The translations under genes and the position numbers were made by a program. A stretch of DNA of 14,220 nt from Bdellovibrio sp. (lineage in GTDB: Bacteria > Bdellovibrionota > Bdellovibrionia > Bdellovibrionales > Bdellovibrionaceae): positions 1-14,220 of the forward strand of contig PSRN01000133.1 of NCBI GenBank assembly GCA_003176075.1, read 5' to 3'. The notes below the pieces were generated by a model. That model did not search any database and was not told where the DNA came from. It worked only from the letters and a program-made list of their open reading frames with translations. Shown here piece after piece: positions 1 to 7,120 of this stretch; position 1 is the stretch's first letter, and each line of letters opens with the position of its first letter.

Positions 1-22
1 GACTTCGAACTCAGGCCGGGAT

Positions 23-676
23 TTGAATCCAAAGACGGCTAAAGGTTTCAAAATTCTTGGTGTAAAATTCGCTGAAGAGAACTTTGGCCAGTTGGACAAC
101 AACGGAGTATGGTCTGCTCAGCTTGAAGATGTGAGCATGGATGAAGCAAAAGCAATTTTTAGGGCAAAGAGAAAGAATGCAACGGAGAAATGGAGACTGA
201 CGCCTTCGGCAAAGAGGGACTATTCGACCGTGTCAAAAGAGCTGAAAGAAATTGCTGCTGAGGAGAACGCCTTATTCAGCGGCGCACCGGCAGAAGTAGC
301 ACAAAAGTTAAAAAGAACTAAGGTTACAGTAACCATGGAAGATATCAGGCGGCATTCGGCGTTCTCCGATATGGTGATGAAAAGGCTTAAAAAAGCTCCT
401 GACTTAAAGGTATTGGTTCAGTATTTCCGTGATCTTCATCAAATGAAGGCGGCAACTGCCCTCCAGCTTAATTTACTGCATGCGAGATTTAAAAGTGTCG
501 TAAAGTCTCCAAGACTATGGATAGCGCTCGGGTTGGCCGGAGCGGGTTACTTGTATTTCTCCGACGAAGTGGAAGCGGAACAGGGCTCATACATCGCCCC
601 AAGGCATTCGCTGGATGAATTTGATTCGGGATCAGGTCGCACAAAGCACGCTGGTGCTACCACCGGTCAAGAGTGA
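23..676 (+). CDS. Unrecognised protein with one C-terminal membrane segment, probably 5'-partial
   Basis: I do not recognise a family. The first start codon in the window is a TTG at 23 with no spaced Shine-Dalgarno, and the frame is open back to base 2, so the gene probably begins before the window and this start is arbitrary. The 217 visible residues are Lys/Glu-rich and mostly helical-looking (about 40-160). They are followed by one hydrophobic stretch near residues 164-180 (core LWIALGLAGAGYLYF) and an acidic, Ser/Gly-rich tail of about 37 residues. That suggests a single-pass protein with a large soluble N-terminal part, but topology is not clear. Stop is TGA at 674-676, 50 bases before the next gene on the same strand, so co-transcription is possible. 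The coding call rests on length, plausible composition and the membrane segment; function unknown. Confidence 0.7.
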   Translation: MNPKTAKGFKILGVKFAEENFGQLDNNGVWSAQLEDVSMDEAKAIFRAKRKNATEKWRLTPSAKRDYSTVSKELKEIAAEENALFSGAPAEVAQKLKRTKVTVTMEDIRRHSAFSDMVMKRLKKAPDLKVLVQYFRDLHQMKAATALQLNLLHARFKSVVKSPRLWIALGLAGAGYLYFSDEVEAEQGSYIAPRHSLDEFDSGSGRTKHAGATTGQE

Positions 677-726
677 TCCTTTTTGTAACTGCTTAGACCA
701 AGCGGTGCCGGCGTGAATTTCGTTGG

Positions 727-2106
727 ATGAACTTCAGTATGAAGAAATCGTTAGAGCTTCTCCTTACCATGAGTTTCTTGGCTACAAGCTTCTTGCTGCC
801 GGTGGCGGCGATAGCCAACTGCCACTTCGACGGGACAGTTGATACGCGATATCTTCCAATAGATATCCCCGACATGGACCCACGCATTGTCCGCAAGGGT
901 GCCTTCAGTGAGTATCGCGTACCTGCCTGCCGGCTCGCAGCGTCGGATCATCAACAAGAGCTTCACTGGAAAAATCTGTTCCAGGATCGCATCGGGTCGA
1001 TGAAGGCGCAACTGCAGCACCAGCGCAACCTGGCCCGGGCCATGATCTTATGCGGAGACGACAAAATCGCCGCCCATTCGCCGGTGGTATGTCCGAAGGT
1101 CAATAAGTTTGTCACTGAGACACTTCCCGAAAGGCTGGTGGAAGCCCGCTGGAATCTTTTGCTTGGATTTGCCGCCCGCAAAAAATTCGGCTCCAGGCAG
1201 GATATGACTCGGCCAAATGCGAGACTCACCTCCCCTCAATTTCATTCTTTTGAAAATTGGGATCAGGCGACGGCCGAGGAACGCGAGAAAGCCAAATTGG
1301 CTCTCCTAAAGTCAATTGAGGATATTAAGAAGAACATCAGAGACATGGGTCAGGACCCGGAAAAGGAACTCGCGAAATTCAAAAGCGATTTGAGACTGAC
1401 TCGGCAAGTTCAATACCACGACAGATTCCTGGAATTAGTGGATACCTATCCGATTCTCCTTCGTATCAAGACGCCCACCGTGACCGGTGAAGAGATCAGA
1501 AAACTAGCTTCAGAGTCCCTTCCTGAATTCAACAGCAGGGAGGAATCATTGGCTCGCTGGGCCGGGCACAATGACGATCGCCACATTGATGAACTCAAAG
1601 ATGCCCTGCTGGGGCCAGCCATGGCCATGGAGCCCTTTTTAGAAAAACACCCGGAGTACTGTGACCTTGTTGAGGCCAGTCTGCGGCGTCAGCAGCAGAT
1701 GAGTTTCGCCGCGGATATTGCCAAGCTCACCCTTGGAGTGGGTTCCTTTATTCTCAGTTTTCCTTTTGGTGGATTTGCCGCCTTCTGGGTGGCGGTGACT
1801 GGCGCTTCGGCGGCCTTCGTCGGCCACGACGCTTTGGACTATTTGCAAAGCAGAGCCAAGGCTCAGAGTGATATCGTGAGAAGTGTTAGACTTGATCCGC
1901 AGGAGCCCCGGCTTTGCCTCGCTGAGGTTTCCGCCGCCAAGGACGAGTTGATTGATGACACTGTAAACGAAGCAATAAACCTTGCTGCCATGGGTGGCAT
2001 AAGGGGCGCCACTAAGCTTTGGCAAGGGACGCTTTGGCAGGGGAGGGCCGCGGTCACGGAAATGGCAAGTTCAAACGTCTCGCGCGGATCAGCCGGAGCA
2101 AGATAG
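727..2106 (+). CDS. Secreted or membrane-associated protein of unknown function, 459 aa
   Basis: No family recognised. The N-terminus is a good Sec signal: positive start, hydrophobic core (LELLLTMSFLATSFLLPVAA), likely cleavage after AIA before NC. The Asn just before Cys argues against a lipoprotein. Start may be ATG 727 or ATG 739 (fifth codon, giving MKKS...); neither has a clear Shine-Dalgarno. The mature part is charged and helical up to about residue 330, with six cysteines spread along it. Residues about 334-366 form a long Gly/Ala/Phe-rich hydrophobic block (from LTLGVGSFILSFPFGGFAAF) that could be a membrane hairpin, followed by a charged segment ending in a Ser/Gly/Arg-rich tail. 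The last few codons lie over the antisense of the decayed vapC 3' end (2089-2106), so the C-terminus may have been altered by the event that damaged vapC. Function unknown. Confidence 0.8.
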   Translation: MNFSMKKSLELLLTMSFLATSFLLPVAAIANCHFDGTVDTRYLPIDIPDMDPRIVRKGAFSEYRVPACRLAASDHQQELHWKNLFQDRIGSMKAQLQHQRNLARAMILCGDDKIAAHSPVVCPKVNKFVTETLPERLVEARWNLLLGFAARKKFGSRQDMTRPNARLTSPQFHSFENWDQATAEEREKAKLALLKSIEDIKKNIRDMGQDPEKELAKFKSDLRLTRQVQYHDRFLELVDTYPILLRIKTPTVTGEEIRKLASESLPEFNSREESLARWAGHNDDRHIDELKDALLGPAMAMEPFLEKHPEYCDLVEASLRRQQQMSFAADIAKLTLGVGSFILSFPFGGFAAFWVAVTGASAAFVGHDALDYLQSRAKAQSDIVRSVRLDPQEPRLCLAEVSAAKDELIDDTVNEAINLAAMGGIRGATKLWQGTLWQGRAAVTEMASSNVSRGSAGAR

Positions 2107-2440
2107 CGAAACCCGACTGGGCGAAATCGGGTGCGTTAGGAATGCCATTCGATCGTTTTTTCGCTCTCGCCAGAGCATTGCGGATGCCAGGTGAATTGCA
2201 TCCAAGGTTCCTAGAGAGACAATAAAAGGGCCGCTTGGCAATCTGTGCGACATTGTCCGTTATTCGAATTCGGGTGATTGCCTGTAGATGCAGATATATT
2301 TCGTTTGATTTTTAACGGAAGCACTCAATCTCAATGAGAGTGCTTGAGATAAACGGACCAAATTCACTAATCCCATCGAGTCCCCCCGGCTCATGAAGTA
2401 TTCTTTTTAGAAGGACTGACGAGTCCAAATAAGCCAGCAT
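2089..2440 (-). pseudogene. vapC: Degraded PIN-domain toxin (VapC family)
   Basis: Reading the minus strand from ATG 2440-2438 gives MLAYLDSSVLLKRILHEPGG, then SSTLIEIECFR, which is the N-terminal pattern of VapC PIN ribonucleases, including the first acidic residue (Asp6) and the Glu in the E-C-(F/L)-R motif. The frame stops at TAA 2314-2312 after 42 codons. The same frame resumes with a family-like segment (RITDNVAQIAKRPF), then homology shifts by one base near 2222-2226, and from 2214 the new frame reads LGTLDAIHLASAMLWRE and ends MAFLTH at 2131, which is the VapC C-terminal core. About 20 residues appear missing at the stop, and the usual end after THD is lost (here THP, then unrelated sequence to a TGA at 2091-2089). 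VapC toxins cleave tRNA or rRNA; this copy lacks one intact frame and should be inactive. Motif identification is from memory of the family. Confidence 0.85.
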
Positions 2441-2775
2441 TATCGTTCGCCACGTTCTTCCAAAAGCAATTCGAGGCTGTCCACCTTGCCACGCACGAGT
2501 GAGATTGCGATCTTATGAAGAGATTCGGGGCCTTGAACCGCCGAAATGAGGTCAAGTCCCTCTCCGACTTTATCCATTGAGGGTTCAACTGGACCAATGA
2601 CCGCGATAGGAACGTCCCGATCCAAAACCGTCGTGCGATGCCCCTTCTGAGCCGCCCGTAAATACTGACTAAGATTTGGTTTTAATTTGGAAATCTGAAC
2701 TTCTCTTCGAATCGGATTCGATATGACCAGAACCTCAGCTCCTATTAAGACCTTTATAGCTCTAATCAGGTCCAA
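2440..2775 (-). CDS. Phd/YefM-type antitoxin (VapB-like), orphaned
   Basis: The segment REVQISKLKPNLSQYLRAAQ followed by GHRTTVLDRDVPIAVIGPVE is the standard N-terminal fold of Phd/YefM antitoxins, which bind operator DNA through this domain and cap the toxin with the C-terminal part. The 111-aa frame starts at a TTG (2775) with no Shine-Dalgarno. Family members usually begin just before R-E-V-Q, about residue 22 here, where the codon is ATT (2712-2710). That would give about 90 aa, the usual length, so the original ATG may have mutated to ATT, or initiation is unusual. A purine-rich AGGAG lies some 25-30 bases before that point. The stop overlaps the ATG of the vapC remnant (TAATG), the tight coupling typical of TA operons. 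With the toxin dead, the gene may be drifting or kept as an anti-addiction antitoxin. Confidence 0.8.
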   Translation of the reverse strand: MDLIRAIKVLIGAEVLVISNPIRREVQISKLKPNLSQYLRAAQKGHRTTVLDRDVPIAVIGPVEPSMDKVGEGLDLISAVQGPESLHKIAISLVRGKVDSLELLLEERGER

Positions 2776-2864
2776 CTCGCAATAAGATTGATTGTGAAAG
2801 ATCTTCGTCGGGGGTGCATCTTGAACTTTAGGATAGATCTCAAATTTCTACTCCGGAAGGTCCC

Positions 2865-3857
2865 GTGATGATGATGACGAGGATGCCGGCCTTTGCGATA
2901 ATCTTTGCCATGTCAGCGACTGCCCGCACTGCAAGACTTGCCACTTCACAGGAGTTGCAAGTGGCTCTTATCCAGCAATGTCTTGCCGCCGTCAATGAGG
3001 TGATCCTCGGCAAATCGGAGGTGACGGCGACAGTTTTTGCGACCGTGCTGGCCAGGGGATCCATCCTGATCGAGGACCGTCCCGGCCTGGGCAAAACAAC
3101 GCTGGCGAAGTCAATCGCGAAAATTCTCGGCCTCAAGTTCCAACGCGTTCAATGCACTAATGATCTGTTGCCGATGGATATTTTGGGTCGGGTGGCGCTC
3201 AGAAATCCTTCGGGCGAGGCGCCGCCGTCTGCAGCGGCGGCTGAACCGCAACTCATCGAAGGACCCATTTTTGCCTCCGTCGTCATTCTCGATGAACTCA
3301 ACCGCGCTCCGGCTCGCACGCAAAGCGCTTTCTTGCAGGCAATGGAAGAGGGCGAGGTGACGATCGAGGGCGTGACCAAGGCTCTGCCAACTCCCCAAAT
3401 TATTATCGCTACCCAAAATCCCACGGACCACATTGGCACGACCTTATTGCCTGAATCAGAGCTTGATCGATTCACAGTGGGCGTTCGCATGGGTTACCCC
3501 GCCCGCGAGTTTGAAAAAGTGATCTTAAGAAACGGCGTGCAGGAGAAGTTGGAACGCCTCAGTGTGCAAATGAGCGCCTATGAGCTCACCACCCTGCAAA
3601 ACGCGGCCCACGCGATTAAGACCAGCGACACGTTCTTGGATCTGGTCGTTCGATTTCTGGAAGCCGCCCGCCAGTCAGGAAAATTCCTTTCTTCACGGGC
3701 GGGTCGCGATCTCGTTCGGCTTGCCAAGGCTTTCGCCCTGATGGAAGGGCGAGATTTTGCCCTGCCGGAAGACTTCAAGCGAAGTATCAGGCCGGTGGTC
3801 CAACACCGGGTCAGGGACGCCGATGAATTGGCGCAAAACTTCTCCTTCAACGTATAG
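2865..3857 (+). CDS. MoxR-family AAA+ ATPase
   Basis: MoxR proteins are cytoplasmic AAA+ chaperone-like ATPases that usually act with DUF58 and VWA partners encoded next to them. From GTG 2865: Walker A DRPGLGKT with Lys77 (the residue before Pro is Arg, where Val or another small residue is usual), the conserved D-I-L-G-R-V near 105-110, GPIF (133-136), Walker B VVILDE (139-144) followed by LNRAPARTQSAFLQAMEE, sensor 1 Asn185 in ATQNP, and LPESELDRF (195-203) with the arginine finger region. A short Ala/Pro-rich insertion lies at about 118-128. Length 330 is normal. GGAAGG at 2855-2860 supports GTG 2865 or ATG 2868. The following gene starts inside this one (overlap 3823-3857), implying translational coupling and a joint function. 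All catalytic motifs are present, so it looks functional. Confidence 0.95.
   Translation: MMMMTRMPAFAIIFAMSATARTARLATSQELQVALIQQCLAAVNEVILGKSEVTATVFATVLARGSILIEDRPGLGKTTLAKSIAKILGLKFQRVQCTNDLLPMDILGRVALRNPSGEAPPSAAAAEPQLIEGPIFASVVILDELNRAPARTQSAFLQAMEEGEVTIEGVTKALPTPQIIIATQNPTDHIGTTLLPESELDRFTVGVRMGYPAREFEKVILRNGVQEKLERLSVQMSAYELTTLQNAAHAIKTSDTFLDLVVRFLEAARQSGKFLSSRAGRDLVRLAKAFALMEGRDFALPEDFKRSIRPVVQHRVRDADELAQNFSFNV
3813..3817 (+). promoter_or_regulatory. Ribosome binding site inside moxR for the downstream gene
   Basis: AGGGA lies five bases before ATG 3823 and inside the moxR coding sequence. It selects ATG 3823 over the earlier in-frame ATG at 3757, which would add 22 residues unlike any DUF58 N-terminus. 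Confidence 0.6.
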
Positions 3858-5808
3858 AAAGGTTTTCGGCCTGCCGACCTGGCGGGGACTGCTGATGGTC
3901 GCAATTACTGCGCTGTCGGTCTGGTATTCCTATAAATATGGCTCCGAGGCCAACCGCTGGTGTTCGCAGCTGATGACGCTGATCACCCTCATTCATCTTG
4001 TGGATTCCAGCAGTTCGATCAGACACCTCAAGGTTAAACTCCGCCTCGATACGGCAGTTTTTGCCGAGGAAGAAACCAAGATTGCAGTCGAAGTGACCAA
4101 TGAGAGCGCGCAAGCCACGCAACCCCTCTATATCGCCTTCCGCGGGCATCCCACTGTCGCCAATCCGCCGCTTTCATCAGGGTCAACCGTGGTTCTGTGG
4201 ATCCCGCTGCGATTTTCAAGCGCGGGGCTCCAACCGCTCCCGCGTCTCAGCTTTCGAACATATTCCCCGTCCAAGTTCTTTCGCTATTGGCGAGTTTTCG
4301 ACGAGAGCGGAACCCTTGCTGTCCTGCCGCGGGGGAAAGACCACCAGCTCCCACGGGGTGCCTCAGACTCCTCCCACGACGATTTTGAAACGAAGGAGCT
4401 TGAGCCCATTCGTGATCCCCGGCTACTCCCCCTGGCGGATCAAAAAATTTTGCAAAAAACCGGACTTCCCTATCGCCGAATTTTTGCAACCAGCGTGGGC
4501 GGTGAAGTCGCCACGGGGGGCTCGGTCAGCAAGGTCGCCCTTGATGGGAGATGGCCCGAGAAACCGTCACGGGTGTTTAATCCCGCGGCGGGTTTCGCGG
4601 CACTTCTGATTTCAGTCGTGACCCTCCGGGAATCAAGCGGTCTCGCCGCGCAGGTGGTCATGGCCGTGGCCGTGATTTTCTTTTGGTATGCCAACAATAT
4701 TGGCTTCGGAGGAGTCCGCCTCAGAAATCTCATTCTTATTCTTTCTTTGGCCCTGAGCGGATTCTTTGTCGTCAGCTATTTTGTGGCTGACGTAAAAAAC
4801 ATCGCGACAACGGGGCTGAACCTGGACGGCGAGATGAGTCCCGGCTCCATCTCTGAGCTGAAACATTCGGATGACGTGGCTGTGATCGTCGATTTTGACC
4901 ATTGGCCTGCCGCCAAGGAAAGGTATTTCAAAGTCCAAACACTTCCCCACACGGACAATGGCCTTCACTATTTTTCCAATTATGCGCTCAATAAAAACCC
5001 GGCCACGAAAACTCGCCTGGCATTGCAACCACTGCTGTATCCGAGAACCGCAACTTGGGTTCGTAAAAACCTGCAGAACAGATCGCTGAACGAAGCTTTA
5101 CTCACCATCGAGCGGCATTTTCGTCAAGGTTACACCTACTCCACTGAACCAGGCCGCCTGACGTCTGCCTTTCCGCTGGATGAGTTTTTTTTCGCAACCC
5201 AATCAGGCTTCTGCGAACACTATGCGGCCGCCGTTTCGACTCTTCTCAGTCAGGCTGGTTTTCACAGTCGCGTTGTTTCTGGCTATGCTGAGGGTCGTTG
5301 GAATCCCTTTTTGGGAAAACTCATTTTTGCCCAATCCGACGCGCACGCTTGGGTGGAGGTGTTTGACGAAGACTTGAAGACTTGGAAACTTGTGGACCCC
5401 ACTTCGTGGATCGCCATGGCCCCCGGCCCCCAGGTCGTCGATCGATCTACCATGGTGTGGGGTCTCGGTCTTATCTTTGTTATCTTGTTTGTCTTGGCCG
5501 CGGGCCGTCTGCTTTTGTGGGCGAGGTCCAGGAAAAAAAGGCCTCCGCTGCAGTTGCTATTGCAGAAACTTGCCCATCTGGAGAAAAATTACCGGTATGA
5601 CGGTCAAGGGTTTACAGTCGCCGAGAGAATAAATCGACTGATGCGCCACCATCCGGAAGTTCAACCTGCAATGATGCAAAGCCTCGCCGCTTATCAGTTT
5701 TGTTATTTTCGCGGCGGCGAGGATGGGGATGGGGATGGGGATGGGGATGAGCACGAGGATGAGGCACGGATCGCTCGCCTGCGAGCTTCTCTATCGCGTT
5801 GGCCATAG
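3823..5808 (+). CDS. DUF58 / TgpA-type transglutaminase fusion membrane protein
   Basis: One 661-aa frame contains two proteins that are normally separate neighbours of moxR. Residues 1-235 look like DUF58: PTWRGLL and two membrane segments (about 21-35, 46-62), FAEEETKIAVEVTN, a beta-rich part with SPSKFFRYWRVFD, and a degenerate DPRLLPLADQKILQKTG in place of the usual D-P-x-R-x-I-D-W...A-R-T-G. The later VWA-like part of DUF58 is absent. Residues 256-322 hold three membrane segments beginning PAAGFAALLISVVTL, like TgpA after its missing first helices. MSPGSISELKHSDDVAVIV (338-356) is a TgpA hallmark. The transglutaminase core has Cys464 (GFCEHY), His508 (DAHAWVEVF) and Asp525 (LVDPTSW), an intact triad with normal spacing. 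A last membrane helix (544-566) and a DUF4129-like cytoplasmic tail follow. The stretch between SPGSISEL and the catalytic Cys (126 residues) is markedly shorter than I expect for TgpA. Likely an inner-membrane, periplasm-facing enzyme or scaffold working with MoxR; substrate unknown. Confidence 0.85.
   Translation: MNWRKTSPSTYRKVFGLPTWRGLLMVAITALSVWYSYKYGSEANRWCSQLMTLITLIHLVDSSSSIRHLKVKLRLDTAVFAEEETKIAVEVTNESAQATQPLYIAFRGHPTVANPPLSSGSTVVLWIPLRFSSAGLQPLPRLSFRTYSPSKFFRYWRVFDESGTLAVLPRGKDHQLPRGASDSSHDDFETKELEPIRDPRLLPLADQKILQKTGLPYRRIFATSVGGEVATGGSVSKVALDGRWPEKPSRVFNPAAGFAALLISVVTLRESSGLAAQVVMAVAVIFFWYANNIGFGGVRLRNLILILSLALSGFFVVSYFVADVKNIATTGLNLDGEMSPGSISELKHSDDVAVIVDFDHWPAAKERYFKVQTLPHTDNGLHYFSNYALNKNPATKTRLALQPLLYPRTATWVRKNLQNRSLNEALLTIERHFRQGYTYSTEPGRLTSAFPLDEFFFATQSGFCEHYAAAVSTLLSQAGFHSRVVSGYAEGRWNPFLGKLIFAQSDAHAWVEVFDEDLKTWKLVDPTSWIAMAPGPQVVDRSTMVWGLGLIFVILFVLAAGRLLLWARSRKKRPPLQLLLQKLAHLEKNYRYDGQGFTVAERINRLMRHHPEVQPAMMQSLAAYQFCYFRGGEDGDGDGDGDEHEDEARIARLRASLSRWP
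5725..5748 (+). repeat. GGGGAT hexanucleotide repeat, four perfect units
   Basis: Four exact GGGGAT units, preceded by an imperfect GAGGAT, encode a Gly-Asp repeat in the acidic tail of the fusion protein just before its stop. Unit changes would add or remove Gly-Asp pairs without shifting frame. Confidence 0.9.
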
Positions 5809-5815
5809 GGGCCCC

Positions 5816-6610
5816 TTAGGATCCCGCCAACTTTCGCAATTGATCATATCCTGGCAGGGTCGAAAGATCCGGCACGACAACGATCTCGATCCGGCGGTTG
5901 GCGGTCCGACCAGCATCCGTATCGTTGGACTGAACCGGGTGAGTCTCGCCAAAACTCGCGGCGCTGAGCCGTTCGGGCGCCATACCGGCTTCGAGCATGG
6001 TTTTCAGAACCGTCATGGATCGCGCCGAAGCCAATTCCCAGTTGGAAGGAAAAGTTGAGTTCTTAATCGGGATATTGTCCGTATAGCCTTCAATTTGAAA
6101 TTTTCGATTCGGTACAGATTCAAGAAGCGATGTCACCTCCTTAAGCGCCGATATCCCCTCTTTGGAGAGCCGGGCCGAGCCCGACGGAAACAGAATGTCA
6201 CTTGACATCGCCACCACCATTTGACCGTCGGCGATCTTGATCGTCAGTTTTCCTGTGTCGATGAGAGACTTGAATTTGGTCGTCAATTCGCGAAATTCAA
6301 TAATTCGCCGTTCGGCCTCTTCGCGCTGTTTGGTCAGAGCTTCCAAAGCGTTTTTCATCTCGGCCACGTTGCCTTCCAGTTGGAGTTTAGCGCTGGACGT
6401 GGAGCCTAGTTTGGCCTCAAGATCTTTGGTGAGCACGTCATCATCGTGAATCTTGTTCTGTTGATCCCGAATCTGTTTTTCATCGGCGGCCAACCTGGAC
6501 TCACAGGTCGCGTGTTCCTGTTGAAGGGCCTCGTGTTTGCTCGCGGAGACGCAAGCGGAAAGGCCAGCCACACAAAACGATAAAGACAGCCATTTGAAAG
6601 ATGATTTCAT
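5816..6610 (-). CDS. OmpA-family peptidoglycan-binding lipoprotein
   Basis: The 264-aa product starts with a lipoprotein signal and lipobox LSAC (Cys20), so it should be lipidated and, with Val at +2 rather than Asp, probably sent to the outer membrane. Residues about 25-115 are heptad-rich and charged (a coiled-coil spacer). Residues 130-248 form an OmpA C-terminal domain: LFPSGSARLSKEG, FQIEGYTDNIPI with Asp178, SNWELASARS with Arg197 (the pair that grips diaminopimelate in peptidoglycan), and SFGETHPV...NRRIEIVV. The S-N-W-E-L-S/A-x-A-R form resembles MotB-like members of the family. GGAGG at 6624-6620 is nine bases from ATG 6610. It is convergent with the fusion gene, with seven bases between stops around an AGGGGCCCCT palindrome. 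Likely role: tethering outer membrane to cell wall. Confidence 0.93.
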   Translation of the reverse strand: MKSSFKWLSLSFCVAGLSACVSASKHEALQQEHATCESRLAADEKQIRDQQNKIHDDDVLTKDLEAKLGSTSSAKLQLEGNVAEMKNALEALTKQREEAERRIIEFRELTTKFKSLIDTGKLTIKIADGQMVVAMSSDILFPSGSARLSKEGISALKEVTSLLESVPNRKFQIEGYTDNIPIKNSTFPSNWELASARSMTVLKTMLEAGMAPERLSAASFGETHPVQSNDTDAGRTANRRIEIVVVPDLSTLPGYDQLRKLAGS

Positions 6611-6987
6611 TCCCGGAAACCTCCGTGTTGGATTCAGTCTATCCGAATGGTGCGAGAAATAAACAGCGCTTCATTCGGGGGCCAGTTCTTCGATGACTTC
6701 CCAGGCTTTGGTCGGGAAAGAAACCAGCCTTTGGGAGGGGCCTCGTGGCGCCGTGGTCCTTGTCTCCCAAAATTGAGAAAATTTTCGAACCCTTGAAAAG
6801 CGGTTCTTCAAAAAGACTTCTCTCAACAAAGCTTTGCGCGAGTATCAACTGCCGGTTTAGAGCGCATCTTTGATGCACTCTTAGCAGGCATTGTCCGACA
6901 GAAATCATTTTGTCCAAGACTTGACCAGGCTCAATTGGTAATGAGGAACGAGGTTCAGTTTACCCATCACCGAAAAGGAGATTTTTT
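6611..6987. other. Intergenic region between divergent genes
   Basis: This 377-base stretch separates the OmpA lipoprotein (minus) from the small peptide gene (plus) and should carry both promoters; I could not pick convincing -35/-10 pairs. A 92-codon minus frame (6639-6917) has no Shine-Dalgarno and unlikely composition and is not called. A small GCATC/GATGC hairpin lies near 6870. Otherwise I see nothing in it. Confidence 0.5.
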
Positions 6988-7098
6988 ATGGCAAAATATT
7001 TTTTAGCGTTCCTCACCGTCGCGATCACGATAACAACAAGTGGAATGGCTTTCGCTGACCCTGATTTTATCAGCCCCACGGAAATGATCTTATTTTAA
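6988..7098 (+). CDS. Small secreted peptide precursor, 36 aa
   Basis: A strong AGGAG (6976-6980) sits seven bases before ATG 6988. The frame encodes MAKYFLAFLTVAITITTSGM, then AFADPDFISPTEMILF and TAA. The first 23 residues form a complete Sec signal peptide with an A-F-A cleavage site, leaving a mature peptide of about 13 residues (from DPDF). TAA is followed at once by TAG and TGA in frame. It is either a real very short exported peptide or the 5' end of a secreted-protein gene whose body was lost; nothing protein-like continues in the other frames before the convergent gene at 7121. No family recognised. Confidence 0.6.
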   Translation: MAKYFLAFLTVAITITTSGMAFADPDFISPTEMILF

Positions 7099-7120
7099 TA
7101 GTGACATTTCGGAGTTGAAA

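Noticed and set aside
2019..2225. A 68-codon plus-strand frame overlapping the end of the 459-aa gene, possible frameshifted continuation
   Set aside because: Most of it is antisense to the recognisable vapC remnant, it has no binding site, and it does not look like a continuation of the upstream protein.
2303..2346. Inverted repeat AAGCACTC / GAGTGCTT separated by 11 bases
   Set aside because: It falls within the coding part of the vapC remnant (SSTLIEIECFR) and is explained by conserved codons; no T-run follows.
4100..4609. Long alternative frames inside the transglutaminase fusion gene, on both strands
   Set aside because: They overlap strong DUF58- and TgpA-like coding sequence, have no binding sites, and are composition shadows.
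5807..5816. AGGGGCCCCT palindrome between the convergent stops as a bidirectional terminator
   Set aside because: It has no loop and no T-run on either side, so it does not form an intrinsic terminator.
6639..6917. A 92-codon minus-strand frame between the OmpA lipoprotein and the small peptide gene
   Set aside because: No Shine-Dalgarno, no recognisable domain, and it lies across the expected promoter region of the lipoprotein gene.
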